Below, piece after piece: positions 1 through 10,423 of a stretch of 31,876 nucleotides of DNA. Origin of the DNA: Blattamonas nauphoetae. Taxonomy: Eukaryota; Preaxostyla; Oxymonadida. The stretch covers positions 1-31,876 of the forward strand of contig JARBJD010000577.1 of the NCBI GenBank assembly GCA_033064195.1. Reading direction: 5' to 3'. Each line of letters opens with the position of its first letter. The stretch's first letter is position 1. The notes beneath the pieces were generated by a model that saw nothing but the letters and a program-made list of their open reading frames with translations, searched no databases and was not told the DNA's origin. The position numbers were made by a program, and so were the translations under genes.

Positions 1-952
1 AAAACCAACTCTAAGAAAAACTAGTGAACGGAAATGTTAGAAAATCATACACTTCCTTCTCAGAATGTGTAGAAGGACTAGCAATGCAAAAACGCTGAAA
101 GAGAAGAGAAGAGAGTGAAAATGAGGAGAGAAAGAGAGTGCTCAGAAAAAGATGACTATAAGGGTGAGGTGATGGGAGATCTGGAAAAATCGGAAGGACG
201 CAAATATGAAGAATTTGAACGTTGAAGTGTTAAAACCAAAATTGAGAAAAAAGTCGAAACGATGAGGTGCAAAGTGAATGTTCAGAGAGGCACCAAAAGG
301 CGCCTCCGAACGTTTTGAAGTGTAAAACACCATACGACGTCGATTCCTGTCATGAAAATGAAAGAGCTGAACGTTCATACTTTTGTTCTAAAATTCGGAA
401 AATTCGAAAAATCATGATGGGTCGGATCAAACTTTTTTCGAAAGTGTTTTTCGCAAAATTTCCCCATCCAAAATGATGAACTAATTATGAGAAGTCATAA
501 AAATGTGTTTTAGCGATATAGTGGTTCATAGTGGCGAAATCTGAACATCAACTTTTTCGTCACTTTTTTGACCACAAATCGGCACGTAGCTCCACGAATT
601 CTCAACCGATTTTGATCGGGTTTGTTTTCATCGACTTCTTACATCGTCCCCGACATTCTAAAATTTTTTCAGATTTTTTCGAAGTGGTTCCCAAGTTGGG
701 TTCACAGTGTACAGGTGGACAATTGAAAAAACATCGAAAAAAGAGTCATATTTTGTCAAATGTTGTCAAAATTTCCTTCAAAATTGACGCTTCAAAAGAG
801 GTCAAATATTTCGCAATATTCTTGAAATTATCACCAAATATTGGCATCATCAAAATGTCATAAATTCCTTTCAATACAAGAATTAGAAATGTTCAATCGG
901 AATTGACTTTCACCTTTGGATTTCAATGATAATTTCAACATGGTTCCCAAAT
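1..952. other. AT-rich left flank, no gene
   Basis: No stretch here reads like a conserved protein; the open frames are short and of low complexity. It is the left target flank of the composite transposon that begins at about 953. The stretch around 570-640 (ctccacgaattctcaaccga and onward) resembles in style the 'tatctc..aaccag' segments inside the foldback elements at 20139 and 30780, so it may be an old degraded repeat, but I cannot align it convincingly. Confidence 0.5.
943..952. repeat. Target-site duplication, left copy
   Basis: GTTCCCAAAT lies immediately outside the left inverted arm and recurs exactly at 10437-10446 immediately outside the right arm. A 9-10 bp duplication of this kind is typical of Mutator-like transposons (9-11 bp). 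The last base is ambiguous between duplication and element end. Confidence 0.75.
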
Positions 953-967
953 GCTATCTCAATTTAA

Positions 968-1076
968 AGTTGGTTTTCTCGAGTGCAGTTGGTATTCTAA
1001 GCTGCAGTTGGTTTTCTGAACGACCGTTGGTTTTCTGAATGACCGTTGGAAATCTGCAAAAAGTTGGTTTTAAACC
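968..1076 (+). repeat. Subterminal short tandem motif (GTTGGTTTTCT-type)
   Basis: About six copies of a degenerate ~20-bp unit centred on GTTGGTTTTCTGAA lie just inside the left outer tip: gttggttttctc, gttggtattcta, gttggttttctgaa twice, gttggaaatctgc and gttggttttaaacc. The mirror-image array is at 10307-10423. Subterminal repeats of this kind are often transposase-binding sites in DNA transposons; that role is inferred here. Confidence 0.7.
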
Positions 1077-1113
1077 ATATCAGTGTGGATGTTTGATCAA
1101 AAAAATGTACAAA

Positions 1114-1180
1114 TGGACGAGTTGGTAGATTCAGAGACTTCCGCTGTTGGGACCCCAGGTTCGGAATCCCGGGATCGTCA
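1114..1180 (+). other. tRNA-like sequence in left TIR (degenerate copy)
   Basis: An A-box-like TGGACGAGTTGG (1114-1125) is followed ~33 bp later by a B-box-like ggttcggaatcc (1158-1169), then a gggatcgtca 3' side and a T-run. Compared with the right-arm copy it has extra bases (accccagg, ttcgg), so the T-loop is disturbed. No matching 5' acceptor strand is present. It is best called a tRNA-derived sequence, not a working tRNA. Confidence 0.5.
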
Positions 1181-1215
1181 ACTTTTTCTTAAATGGATTT
1201 TCTGACATGATCATA

Positions 1216-2120
1216 CAGTCCTTTCCAAAAGTTGATCAGGTGTTCCAAAAGATGACTGATCGACTGGATACCCTCGCCCATAATACTCTTTCTCGTGTCA
1301 GGACCACTTTCTCCGTTAACCTCATATCTCTTTTTGTGTGCATACATGGACAGATCGTGACTTGAAAGAGGGTATGTCTTCTTTGTGGAGGGAACAAAAC
1401 ACACTTTGTCGAGATTTTTGTCGTTTGTTTTCCGTCATGTTTTTGCTCTCACTATTCGTCCTTATCTCTAACAGGGCAAGATAATTCATTAGAATGTGAA
1501 ATTACTCGGCAGTTTGCTTTTCATCGCTGTTAAATACATATTTTCAGATGAAGAGAACTCATCCATTCCAAAGCAAGAATTGGGTGCGTATGTCAATTCT
1601 TAGCTCTTTTCTCTTCGTCCTTCTTCATAGTCACGACTTCTGACGCCACTTCAAATGTGTTTTCCAGTTCCGAATGCACTACCTGCCTGTAATGACCACA
1701 AGAACGCTGATCCCGATTCTCTCTCTTCAACAACTTAACGTTGACTTTCGCATGTTTTCTCTCTTATTTTAATCATGTTATTCAGGAATCACAAACAATA
1801 CTTCCGAGAGGAAGCATTACAAGAATTTCTTCCCATACTTTGAAAAGCCGTCATTTCACTGCAAATATACATTTTATGCTTGATTTCACTTGTCAAAATG
1901 TTTATTCCCTTCTATTATTCTCGTATTTCTTTTTCTCGGTTTCAATACATATTCATCTCATAACTTCCACTTCACTAAATTGTTGTTCGGATCTTTGATG
2001 GACATGTGATGTTTTTTTGGCACTTTGCATTTTGTGACATCGACATTCGTTTATTCTCATTTTGCTCTCAAAACTACTGTACAAATTTTTCTTACTCGTC
2101 ATTTCACTTCGACTACTTTT
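1216..2120 (+). repeat. Left inverted arm of mariner-type element
   Basis: Reverse complement matches 3658-4568 almost throughout; small differences include one missing A near 1230 and a missing GA near 1810. No coding signal of its own is seen; the open frames are mirrored by-products of the repeat. Confidence 0.85.
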
Positions 2121-2314
2121 TGCCTTTTTCACTCCCACAAAATTTTTCAATTAATGTCAATTATCATTTCGCGATTTAGACAATACAATACATCTACTAT
2201 CAATTTTATTCTAATTTCTGTAAACACAAAAGTCGGTCAAAATTCTGGTGTCCCCATAGTAATTTTTCTTCTTTATCTCGAAGCCAATCCATCCATTTTC
2301 GATCGTTCTCTTCC

Positions 2315-3575
2315 ATGAACTTCTACGATGGAAACGCTCTTCCAAATCCACTTTATCTTGATCTGCGCAATCCATTAGAACAAGACAATGCAATAAACTA
2401 CGTTCCGCAACTTCATCAGTACCAAATTCAGCCACAACCAGAGCCGCCACAAATTAATCAGCAAGCCCTTCATGCTGAGGTAGACATGTACGAAGCGTTG
2501 GCCCCTCTTCCTCCACCTCCGCCTCCGCCTCTGGTACCACTTCTACCAATCCTCCATCGACCATACACTCCAGCCACACCTGAAAAGAGAGTCCGACTGA
2601 CGCTCCTGTATCGTGAGAATGGAGAGACAAAATCAGTCACGTGGTATGCGCAACGGGTAACGCTCACTGTCCCAACAACAACTCGCTTCATTCGACAACT
2701 TCGCCGAGGCGAATCAATTACTCACAATCTTCCACGAAGAGGCAGACCGGATCGAAGGAACGACAGGTTCCGCAATCAGGAAGTTAGACGGCTGCTCCAG
2801 GAGGACGGACAGCGAACTCTCAGAGATGGCGGCACATCTCAGCGCGCAAGGTCACCAGACAAGCCCAACAACAGTCTTTCGGATGTTGTCACAGCGGAAT
2901 GAAGTAAACCGAGACATGCCTCTTTCTCCTTCAAACGTGTCAGAGTGAGAGCTCCAGCGGCCAACACAGAAGAAAACAAGAATGCTCGCGTGGCTTTCAT
3001 CCAAATGCGATGGCTCACATCCGCGACGGATGGTTTCAATCTTCTTGGACGAAACATCATGGAACATCGAATGCGTGCGGAGATACGGATGGGCTGAAGT
3101 TGGCAGGGCTCCACTCGTCGCAAGACCGACCAATTTCGTTTCGTTGACCGCGATTACGTCAATCTCACCCAATGGAGTTGGTCACACAGAGCTCATTCGA
3201 GGTCCAATCACTGCCGATGTCTTCGAAGCATATCTCAGGAGACTCCTTGAAACCAACACAGCTCGACGTAGATGGGTTCTTATCCTGGACAACGCCGGAA
3301 TACACCATGTGGCCACTCAGAACATCGTTCTCGAGGCAAATCAACGAATTCTGTACAACGCCGCTTACAGTCCAGACCTGAATCCCATCGAAAATGTCTT
3401 TGGCTTCTGGAAAAACAGAGTGGAAGCACAAATTCGTGACTGGCAAGGAGAGAATCACTTTTTGGATCAGATTCGTGAAGCATTTTCGCAGATCTCTCCT
3501 GATGAAGTCTTCAGATGCATTGAAAGTTGTCGAGCGGTTCAGTGGCCTCGAGCAGTAAGGCGAGAGGATATGTAA
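2315..3575 (+). pseudogene. DDE transposase of Tc1/mariner (IS630) type, frame-broken
   Basis: The ATG at 2315 opens a ~195-codon N-terminal part with Pro-rich linkers and a basic helix-turn-helix-like stretch (PRRGRPDRRNDRFRNQEVRRLL). The catalytic part in another frame (2982-3575) has the first Asp in IFLDETSWN, the second in LILDNAGIHH, and the Glu in SPDLNPIENVFGFW with 33 residues between the second and third. The end of the N-terminal domain (EMAAHLSAQGHQTSPTTVFRML) reads in a third frame from about 2825, with a stop at the TGA near 2948, and the linker ENKNARVAFIQM reads in yet another frame. So at least three frame changes separate the pieces. Introns could explain some, but no GT-AG pair is convincing. 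It sits between the two inverted arms and would have mobilised them. Confidence 0.85.
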
Positions 3576-3657
3576 GGAATCGAATTCTTTGTTCAGTGAA
3601 GTGATGTTTGGTCCACTTCATTTTCAGTTTTGTTCACTGGTAGTTGCAGAAAATGGG

Positions 3658-4568
3658 AAAAGTAGTCGAAGTGAAATGACGAGTAAGAAAAATTTGTACA
3701 GTAGTTTTGAGAGCAAAATGAGAATAAACGAATGTCGATGTCACAAAATGCAAAGTGCCAAAAACATCACATGTCCATCAAAGATCCGAACAACAATTTA
3801 GTGAAGTGGAAGTTATGAGATGAATATGTATTGAAACCGAGAAAAAGAAATACGAGAATAATAGAAGGGAATAAACATTTTGACAAGTGAAATCAAGCAT
3901 AAAATGTATATTTGCAGTGAAATGACGGCTTTTCAAAGTATGGGAAGAAATTCTTGTAATGCTTCCTCTCTCGGAAGTATTGTTTGTGATTCCTGAATAA
4001 CATGATTAAAATAAGAGAGAAAACATGCGAAAGTCAACGTTAAGTTGTTGAAGAGAGAGAATCGGGATCAGCGTTCTTGTGGTCATTACAGGCAGGTAGT
4101 GCATTCGGAACTGGAAAACACATTTGAAGTGGCGTCCAGAAGTCGTGACTATGAAGAAGGACGAAGAGAAAAGAGCTAAGAATTGACATACGCACCCAAT
4201 TCTTGCTTTGGAATGGATGAGTTCTCTTCATCTGAAAATATGTATTTAACAGCGATGAAAAAGCAAACTGCCGAGTAATTTCACATTTTAATGAATTATC
4301 TTGCCCTGTTAGAGATAAGGACGAATAGTGAGAGCAAAAACATGACGGAAAACAAACGACAAAAAATCTCGACAAAGTGTGTTTTGTTCCCTCCACAAAG
4401 AAGACATACCCTCTTTCAAGTCACGATCTGTCCATGTATGCACACAAAAAAGAGATATGAGGTTAACGGAGAAAGTGGTCCTGACACGAGAAAGAGTATT
4501 ATGGGCGAGGGTATCCAGTCGATCAGTCATCTTTTTGGAACACCTGATCAACTTTTTGGAAAGGACTG
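3658..4568 (-). repeat. Right inverted arm of mariner-type element
   Basis: Mirror copy of 1216-2120, ending in GGAAAGGACTG followed by the duplicated TA at 4569-4570. The inner end lies at aaaagtagtcgaag, about 80 bp downstream of the transposase stop. Confidence 0.85.
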
Positions 4569-4677
4569 TACACATTTTTGTGAAATTATTGCAGTATTCA
4601 TGATCGGATGAGTAATGTTCGACAATTGGATTGAATTTGCCTTTTTTTGAATCGGATCATCCCACTCTCTCTTAAAC

Positions 4678-4860
4678 TCACCTCTTCTCTCCAATCAACT
4701 TATTGAGACTCTTCGATAGTTCAGGATGCACCATACAACAGCAATCAACACCTGGATGCGAAGCGCTGAAGTTTGAAGCGGAGATCAAGAATACTGAAGC
4801 CATCCAATTCTCGTCATTCTCTACTGCCATCTCCAGATTGGTTGGACGGTTGAAACGCAC
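4678..4860 (-). other. Conserved 61-codon ORF in left TIR arm, unrecognised
   Basis: Encodes a peptide starting MRFNRPTNLEMAVENDENW and ending SLNKLIGEKR. The same peptide is encoded on the plus strand in the right arm (9867-10058), so it is duplicated because it lies in the inverted arm. The stop codon is part of AGGTGAGT, a perfect 5' splice-site consensus, so the segment could be an exon captured with its donor site. I recognise no family. It may equally be chance. Confidence 0.3.
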
Positions 4861-4862
4861 TC

Positions 4863-7416
4863 AATGAGCTCTGCACCTCTCATCCCTCTCCAAACGACTG
4901 AAAACTGCCACTAATGTTCACATTTTCATTTTCTTTCGAAGCTCTCCCCGCCTTCAGTAGCTGCGGCAGTCAATCTCAGAACACGCCAAAATTTAACACT
5001 TATTGCGAAAGATTTGCATACTACAGACAATCCGGACACATTTGAAACGAAAGAAAGTTCTCTCCAGAAGATTGCATACCTATTTCTCTTCTCTACGCGG
5101 ATATTGATGCTCAACAAGTTCTGCACTGATTTTGTCGATGTCAGCACAAAATTTTAATATATCGAAACCTCTCCCAAACTTTCAGACCTCCCCACGTTCC
5201 ACAACCCATCTACTTCTTCTTTTGGGATTGTTCCGCCAGGCTTTCACCCTCACATCACATCGACCACCTTGATCACCCTCCGTGGTCTCTTCATCACCCA
5301 ATAGAGATCTCTCCCTTTGCCTTCACCCGTCTATCGTATACTTTCCACTCTGGGCTCGAAAATTCCCTCAGAACACGAAGTCCACGCAAAGTCGACACAA
5401 ATGTTCATTGACTACCGCCCCACAATGGAAAGACTGAAGTCGCCCTCTCTTCATCCCCTCTCGCTGCCCCTGCTTCAAGGACGACACCCTTTGAACGTTT
5501 TAATTCTCTCTGTTGGTGAGACAATGGAAGCTAACGATCATAAGCTCGATCATCCCTAACCGACCCTTCCGCCATCACTCCAACTCGACTACGAGCTGAA
5601 AGAAGAACCAACACACTAACTGTCGTGCTTCTCACAGCTTCGTTCATATCATTCGTCGTCTTCACTCGTCTCTCCTCCGGTCAACAACCAACTCATGTTC
5701 TCCATTCCTCGTACCATCCCGACATCTCACTCGACCAGATCACAACCTGTGTCTCCAGCCTCGCCTGAACAATCAATCTTCTTGATCAGCTTTCCACGAA
5801 GATTTCAGAATTGGGTCTCGTCCACTTCCTCCACCTCGTCCCCCAATTTCTCTGTTTCCTCTTCCATCTGCAACCAACCTCCTCTTCTCCATCCTTCCAC
5901 TCAACGACGAGATGCTGATGAGCGGAAGGTCGAGTGGAATGAAGGAGATGGGAGAGAGAAGGAGAACAGGCTTGTAAAGAATGAAAGAGTCGACAGAGCT
6001 CAGATTGGACAATTGTAGTCTGTACACTCCAAGACCACGTCCATGAACTCGAAAATGGTGTGAGAAGAAGATGAAGAGAGTGGCGGAAGGGATGATTGGG
6101 ACGTTGGGAGTGTTGGAGGAGGGAGGACGATGAGAATGACTCATTGAATGAGTATCAAACAAGTGAAGAGAAGGAGGAAGGAACTGTAGTTCGAGAACGA
6201 ATGGCTGAAACAAGAATCCAAACGGTTGAACGAGCAAAACAACAACTCGAAGCCTAAAAATGCACTGGAAGAAGAGCAAAGAAGAGGAGCAAAGAACGAA
6301 TGGGACATTCCTGGTGAAGAAGAAGCGGAAACAGGAGGATTGGCGAAGAGGGAGGAAGAAGAGAGGACGAGCTCACAATGTCCACACTCACTATTGTCTC
6401 TTCTGTGGAAGGTTGGACTATGCCAGACGATGCAGGCGACACTGTCAGCTTGAAATGTTGTGCATCAAGTTTCGCGAGCCTGTCGAGTGTTGGGAGTGTG
6501 TTGGAGAAAGATCAGCAGATTGTGGCTGCGTGTGAAGGGGAGAGGAGAATCTTTCTTCCGCCAGGTCAGATGGGGGAAGAAGAAGAGAAGGAGTGGGCGA
6601 AAAGGGAGGGTATGAGACAGAGGGGAACATTCTTGTTGTCACGTGACAGTTTCACTGTTGCGTCGGAAGACGACAATCAATTTGGGGAGTTTGCTCAACC
6701 AAGCGCGTCGTGTCCAACTCACACACACCCCCACAATCCCTTCTGGATTCACCACAATCAATCACACTCACCAAACAGATGAACAGAACAGAAGATTTGG
6801 CAGCGCTGTTCCTGGAACCCAGCGGACTCACAGCCTCATAGCTGACCTCTTTGCTGCCACGAACATCAATGTGTTATGGATGATCTGGCATCCTCCAAAC
6901 TGATCGTCGTTCTTCCATCGACCCTGTCATCCGCGTCTGTCGGAACTCTGCCCTCCCGTCCAGCCTCGTCAACATCATCCCATCATCAGAGAATGCTCGT
7001 TCTCCACGTGATCCTCCACACATGACGGCAGAGGGATCTCGATTTCATGTCTATCCAAATTCCCACCTTCAAGTCTTGTCACCGACTCAAAATTCGATTC
7101 AATCTGTCAGTGTTCAAGCGGACGATCTGGACAATGGATTTTCATCTCCGCCTACGACTACTCATCACTCCTCATCTCACACTCGATGTCAAGGAAGTCT
7201 GTCAAAATGTCAGCTTCAGGCCCATTTTTCGATGTGACAGTCACCGCCTGCACATACACATCCTGCTCAACAACCTCCGATACAACTTTTGGCGTCCTCT
7301 CCATCACGCACTCTTTCAGACACAGTTCATCCTCACTGGAACAGCAACCATCACAACGTGCACGTCACAGTCAATGTGACTAGCCGACGTACTCCACTTT
7401 GCGAGAACTCGGACCG
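4863..7416. other. Interior of composite element upstream of the phosphatase gene; no recognised gene
   Basis: 4863-5700 is pyrimidine-rich with only short frames. 5700-6560 is purine/pyrimidine-skewed and reads as low-complexity Glu/Arg or Ser/Pro peptides. The best plus-strand frame is 6378-6782 (from MSTLTIVSSVEGWTMPDDAG), about 134 codons, with ordinary-looking composition but no family I know. 7047-7379 has another open frame of ~110 codons without a recognisable domain. Alternating Ser/Pro-rich frames across 6700-7380 suggest decayed coding DNA, possibly belonging to the same locus as the downstream gene, but I cannot support a gene model. Confidence 0.4.
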
Positions 7417-9011
7417 ATGATGGTTCCTCCATCTCCACCCACGCCTGTGTCTAAGCTGATGCCTCAATTGTTTTTGGGGAATGAGGATACCACTTCTTCG
7501 ATTGCTGTTCGTTTTCTTCTCGCCGTCATTCTCCTCGTTCGCAAGTTTCTGAACACGCAACGAATCACTCATGTGGTGATCTGTGGAACTGGAACGACAT
7601 CTGGTTCGAATGTTCGGAGTGTGAATAACGTGTCGATACTGTCTCTGCCGATGTCTGAGTTAGATCCTTCGACATTCTTGGCATCGCCAGCGAAACATGT
7701 GAGCCGTGTGTGCAGCTTTCTTGACAAAGCACTTGATGGTGACGGGGTGATCCTGGTTCATTCACCTCAAGGGCACAACCGCGCGATGCTGATTGGGTCG
7801 ATTTTTCTGATTCACCGCTACAGTTGGTGAGTGGAGCATGCGATGGAAGTGACGTCGCTGAGCCGGCGGACTCGGATGAAGCGATCGTTCGTTTCGGGGT
7901 TGAGGAAGCAAGCTGGAGTGATTAGTCGTCTTATGCGAACGCCTCGTCTTTTGCAGGAATCGTTCACTCTTCACAAAACGTCGTTCAAGCAGGCAGTGCG
8001 ACTGGCACCGTGTGTCGTGAAACCGAAATCGAGCTCGTTGACGAAACCACCGCAGACGAGTGAACCGACACGCGGGACGGGGCCAACGGGATCGATTCTG
8101 CGGTTGGGCGATGCGAGGAGACACCGAACGCCGCTGAAGTTGGCGAAAACGAGCGCGCTTCTTTCGCGTGTCGCCCGCCCGCTGACCAGCGCTTGCCGAA
8201 GCTACACTCCACTCGGATTGGGCGTGCCGCAGATTAATGTTCGGAATGTGCCGGTACAATTCTTGGGGCACCCGACGATTCTAGAATTGATGGAAGCTGG
8301 AAACCGAAACTGTCAGCTCTTCGGACAATCGAATAAAACGCCCTCCGACGGCAAGGATCGACCGGGCACCGCTCCGAAATCGTCGGCAGAACCACTTCAC
8401 AGTCCTTCGACGAGTTTGGACCGAAACACGCCTTCGCCGAAAACGAGCGCCAAATCAGACTCGACCACTCCCGAACGGCATGCCCGGCCGCCCACACTCA
8501 CACAAGTCTCGTCCGCAGCGTCACTGGATTCGCTGGCCTCCTCCTCACGTATTGATTCGCCGATGTGCGCAACGAGCGAAGAAAGCGAGTCGGTGATTGA
8601 ACTGAACCCCACCCCGCTCTCACTGCGCACAGACTAGCACTTCCTGCCACTCTTCTCGCCCCCACCGCACACCCCTCCGTCGGCAGCGGACTACAACACA
8701 GACCGCTCTCGCCCCTCGTCGCCCACACTCACAAACCCCCTTTCGCCTCCGAAGGACCACGCGAACTTGAACGAACCGCCGAGTCCTGTTCTTGTGACGA
8801 TGCACCGGTTCTCGCGCGGGAATGGGATGCGCTCGCCGCAACACTCGAAGCCAGCCCCAAAGTTGGTCTCGCTCCCCACAACCCCTCCCACACCCTCCCC
8901 CTCTTCCCAAAATACGGCAGTGTGCATTCTGCGAGTGTGAAGAGGAGAGCACCGACAACGCCAGTCGCGAAGGGGAAGGCTGTGGCTGCGAGGCAGAAGC
9001 ACCATTTCTGA
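7417..9011 (+). pseudogene. STYX-like dual-specificity pseudophosphatase gene, decayed
   Basis: From ATG 7417 the product begins MMVPPSPPTPVSKLMPQLFLGNE; PQLFLGNE and ITHVV match the start of atypical dual-specificity phosphatases. The P-loop reads VHSPQGHNRA where the family has HCxxGxxR: the catalytic Cys is Ser (TCA, 7762-7764), two base changes from any Cys codon, while the Arg is kept. This points to a phosphate-binding, catalytically dead STYX-type protein. An in-frame TGA (7828-7830) follows IFLIHRYSW, yet the same frame continues VEHAMEVTSLSRRTRMK, exactly the WSxEEAxxFVKxRRP region expected next, so the TGA is a nonsense change (TCA to TGA would do it) or a sequence error, not an intron. 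A long Ser/Pro/Thr-rich tail follows, with in-frame TAG at 8635 and a frame change near 8930, ending about 9011. It lies inside the composite transposon as possible captured cargo. Confidence 0.7.
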
Positions 9012-9873
9012 TTGTTTCTCCGATCGGATTGGGTGGATCTGCCGTCGTGGCCCGTTCCATTTCTTTTGGTTCGTGTCCCATCCTCTTTCTTCCTCCGCGT
9101 TCTGTTCTGCTTCGAAGCTCGTCATTACAGGGTGTCCAGGATGTAATGTCAATCTTCTGAATGAGACAGAATCCAGAATTTTCACACCTCAATTCTCGTT
9201 GGAAACATCTCCAATTGTCATTTACTGGAAAAGTTAGCACAATCGTGTCGTGTCAAAGACCCACTGTAAAAAAGCGTTTGTCTTTCTCACTGTCTAATAC
9301 ACCTCTCATTCAAGCAGAGATTGCACAGAAACTACAAACGTCACCTCAGGATCTACTTCAGTGGACTGAAAGGTTTGTAGTTGTCGCCACGACACAGCTC
9401 AGACATGATTCCTCTTCCCTTCCACTTCTTGGGGAACACTCATGAGAATGTGTTCAATCGCTCTCGAACGCTGTGTATTCCGTAAAACAAATCATCCCAG
9501 AAGCGATGAACATATATCATAACAATAGGCTCCAAAATGGTCTTCCTTCAGTTACAAAGAGAGGTGTCGATCCCGTCCGCTGGGACAGAAACCCTGTATT
9601 TGGCTGTCCTGTTCTGCGCTGAATCTCGCTGTCGCTTTCTGTTCTGGCAGTGTCTTGCTCTGTGCGTCCTGCCCTTTCTTGCCTGTACATGAGACGTTAG
9701 AGATTCGGGGGAGGGGATCTGAAGCTATTATCGTTTTACCCATTCTTTACCAGTTTCTGAGCCTCTTTTCGCGAATATTTTGTTTTCTTGATTGCTTGTG
9801 ACATGCACTGAATGAATTGAAGACGTGTTATTGTCTTGTTTCTGAAAACAATGAAATCCATATCATTTGAATC
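9012..9873. other. Region between the phosphatase gene and right TIR arm
   Basis: One plus-strand frame (9161-9445, about 94 codons, from MRQNPEFSHLNSRWKHLQLS) is open and of ordinary composition but matches no family I recognise. At 9126 tacagggtgtcc resembles a mariner-type terminal repeat, but I find no convincing partner. The rest (9450-9870) shows no gene. Confidence 0.35.
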
Positions 9874-10058
9874 GAGTGCGTTTCAACCGTCCAACCAATC
9901 TGGAGATGGCAGTAGAGAATGACGAGAATTGGATGGCTTCAGTATTCTTGATCTCCGCTTCAAACTTCAGCGCTTCGCATCCAGGTGTTGATTGCTGTTG
10001 TATGGTGCATCCTGAACTATCGAAGAGTCTCAATAAGTTGATTGGAGAGAAGAGGTGA
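9867..10058 (+). other. Conserved ORF in right TIR arm, unrecognised
   Basis: Same peptide as the minus-strand ORF at 4678-4860, ending SLNKLIGEKR at a TGA inside AGGTGAGT. The initiating ATG (about 9870) lies just outside the arm, so only the region from GAGTGCG inward is shared. Confidence 0.3.
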
Positions 10059-10202
10059 GTTTAAGAGAGAGTGGGATGATCCGATTCAAAAAAAGGCAAA
10101 TTCAATCCAATTGTCGAACATTACTCATCCGATCATGAATACTGCAATAATTTCACAAAAATGTGTATGATCATGTCAGAAAAATCCATTTAAGAAAAAA
10201 GT

Positions 10203-10267
10203 TGACGATCCCGGGATTCGAACCTGGGTCCCAACAGCGGAAGTCTCTGAATCTACCAACTCGTCCA
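10203..10267 (-). other. tRNA-like sequence with A box, B box and Pol III-type T-run
   Basis: On the minus strand the sequence runs TGGACGAGTTGG (A-box match, 10267-10256), then a perfect B box GGTTCGAATCC (10224-10214), then GGGATCGTCA and, after two bases, a run of T6 (10200-10195) able to end Pol III transcription. From the A box to the 3' A it is 65 nt, the length expected for tRNA positions 8-73. However, the seven bases upstream do not pair with GATCGTC, the T-stem has an A.C mismatch and the anticodon stem is weak. So it is a tRNA-derived promoter-like module, SINE-head-like, not a functional tRNA. Confidence 0.6.
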
Positions 10268-10306
10268 TTTGTACATTTTTTTTTGATCAAACATCCACAC
10301 TGATAT

Positions 10307-10423
10307 GGTTTAAAAAAACCAACTTTTTTTGCAGATTTCCAACGGTCATTCAGAAAACCAACGGTCGTTCAGAAAACCAACTGCAGCTTAGAATACCAAC
10401 TGCACTCGAGAAAACCAACTTCA
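10307..10423 (-). repeat. Subterminal short tandem motif, right copy
   Basis: Mirror of the array at 968-1076: aaccaac-containing ~20-bp units (cagaaaaccaac twice, cagcttagaataccaac, cgagaaaaccaac). Found only at the outer ends of the composite element in this window. Confidence 0.7.

Larger units (their letters stand above)
1216..4568. mobile_element. Tc1/mariner-type transposon with ~0.9 kb inverted arms
   Basis: The ends read CAGTCCTTTCC... at 1216 and ...GGAAAGGACTG at 4568, each next to a TA (1214-1215 and 4569-4570). The right arm of the host element shows the empty site with a single TA (…atcaTAcacatt…), which fixes both ends precisely. The inverted arms are about 905 bp (1216-2120) and 911 bp (3658-4568) and differ by only a few small indels, so insertion is recent relative to most repeats here. 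Central ~1.5 kb holds a DDE transposase gene. Arms of this length are far beyond usual Tc1/mariner TIRs (tens to a few hundred bp). Confidence 0.9.
953..4862 (+). repeat. Left TIR arm of the composite element, split by a mariner insertion
   Basis: Segments 953-1215 and 4569-4862 together equal the reverse complement of 9874-10436. The uninterrupted right arm acts as the empty site: around 10160 it reads through where the left arm holds the 3.35 kb insertion. The inner arm boundary is at cgcactc (4856-4862) paired with gagtgcg (9874-9880); beyond it the two sides are unrelated. Confidence 0.85.

Noticed and set aside
1-15. aaaaccaact at the window start as another end of the composite element
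   Set aside because: Only about ten bases match the subterminal motif; the rest of the TIR is absent.
1114-1180. A functional tRNA gene
   Set aside because: No 5' strand pairs with the 3' acceptor side, the T-loop has an extra base in this copy, and the anticodon stem does not form.
5773-6279. Minus-strand 168-codon ORF as a membrane protein gene
   Set aside because: Composition follows the purine/pyrimidine skew of the region; no domain, and hydrophobic runs are Phe/Leu/Pro from pyrimidine-rich DNA.
7828-7830. TGA at 7828 as part of a GTGAGT intron donor in the phosphatase gene
   Set aside because: The sequence directly after it in the same frame is the conserved continuation of the phosphatase domain, so it cannot be intronic.
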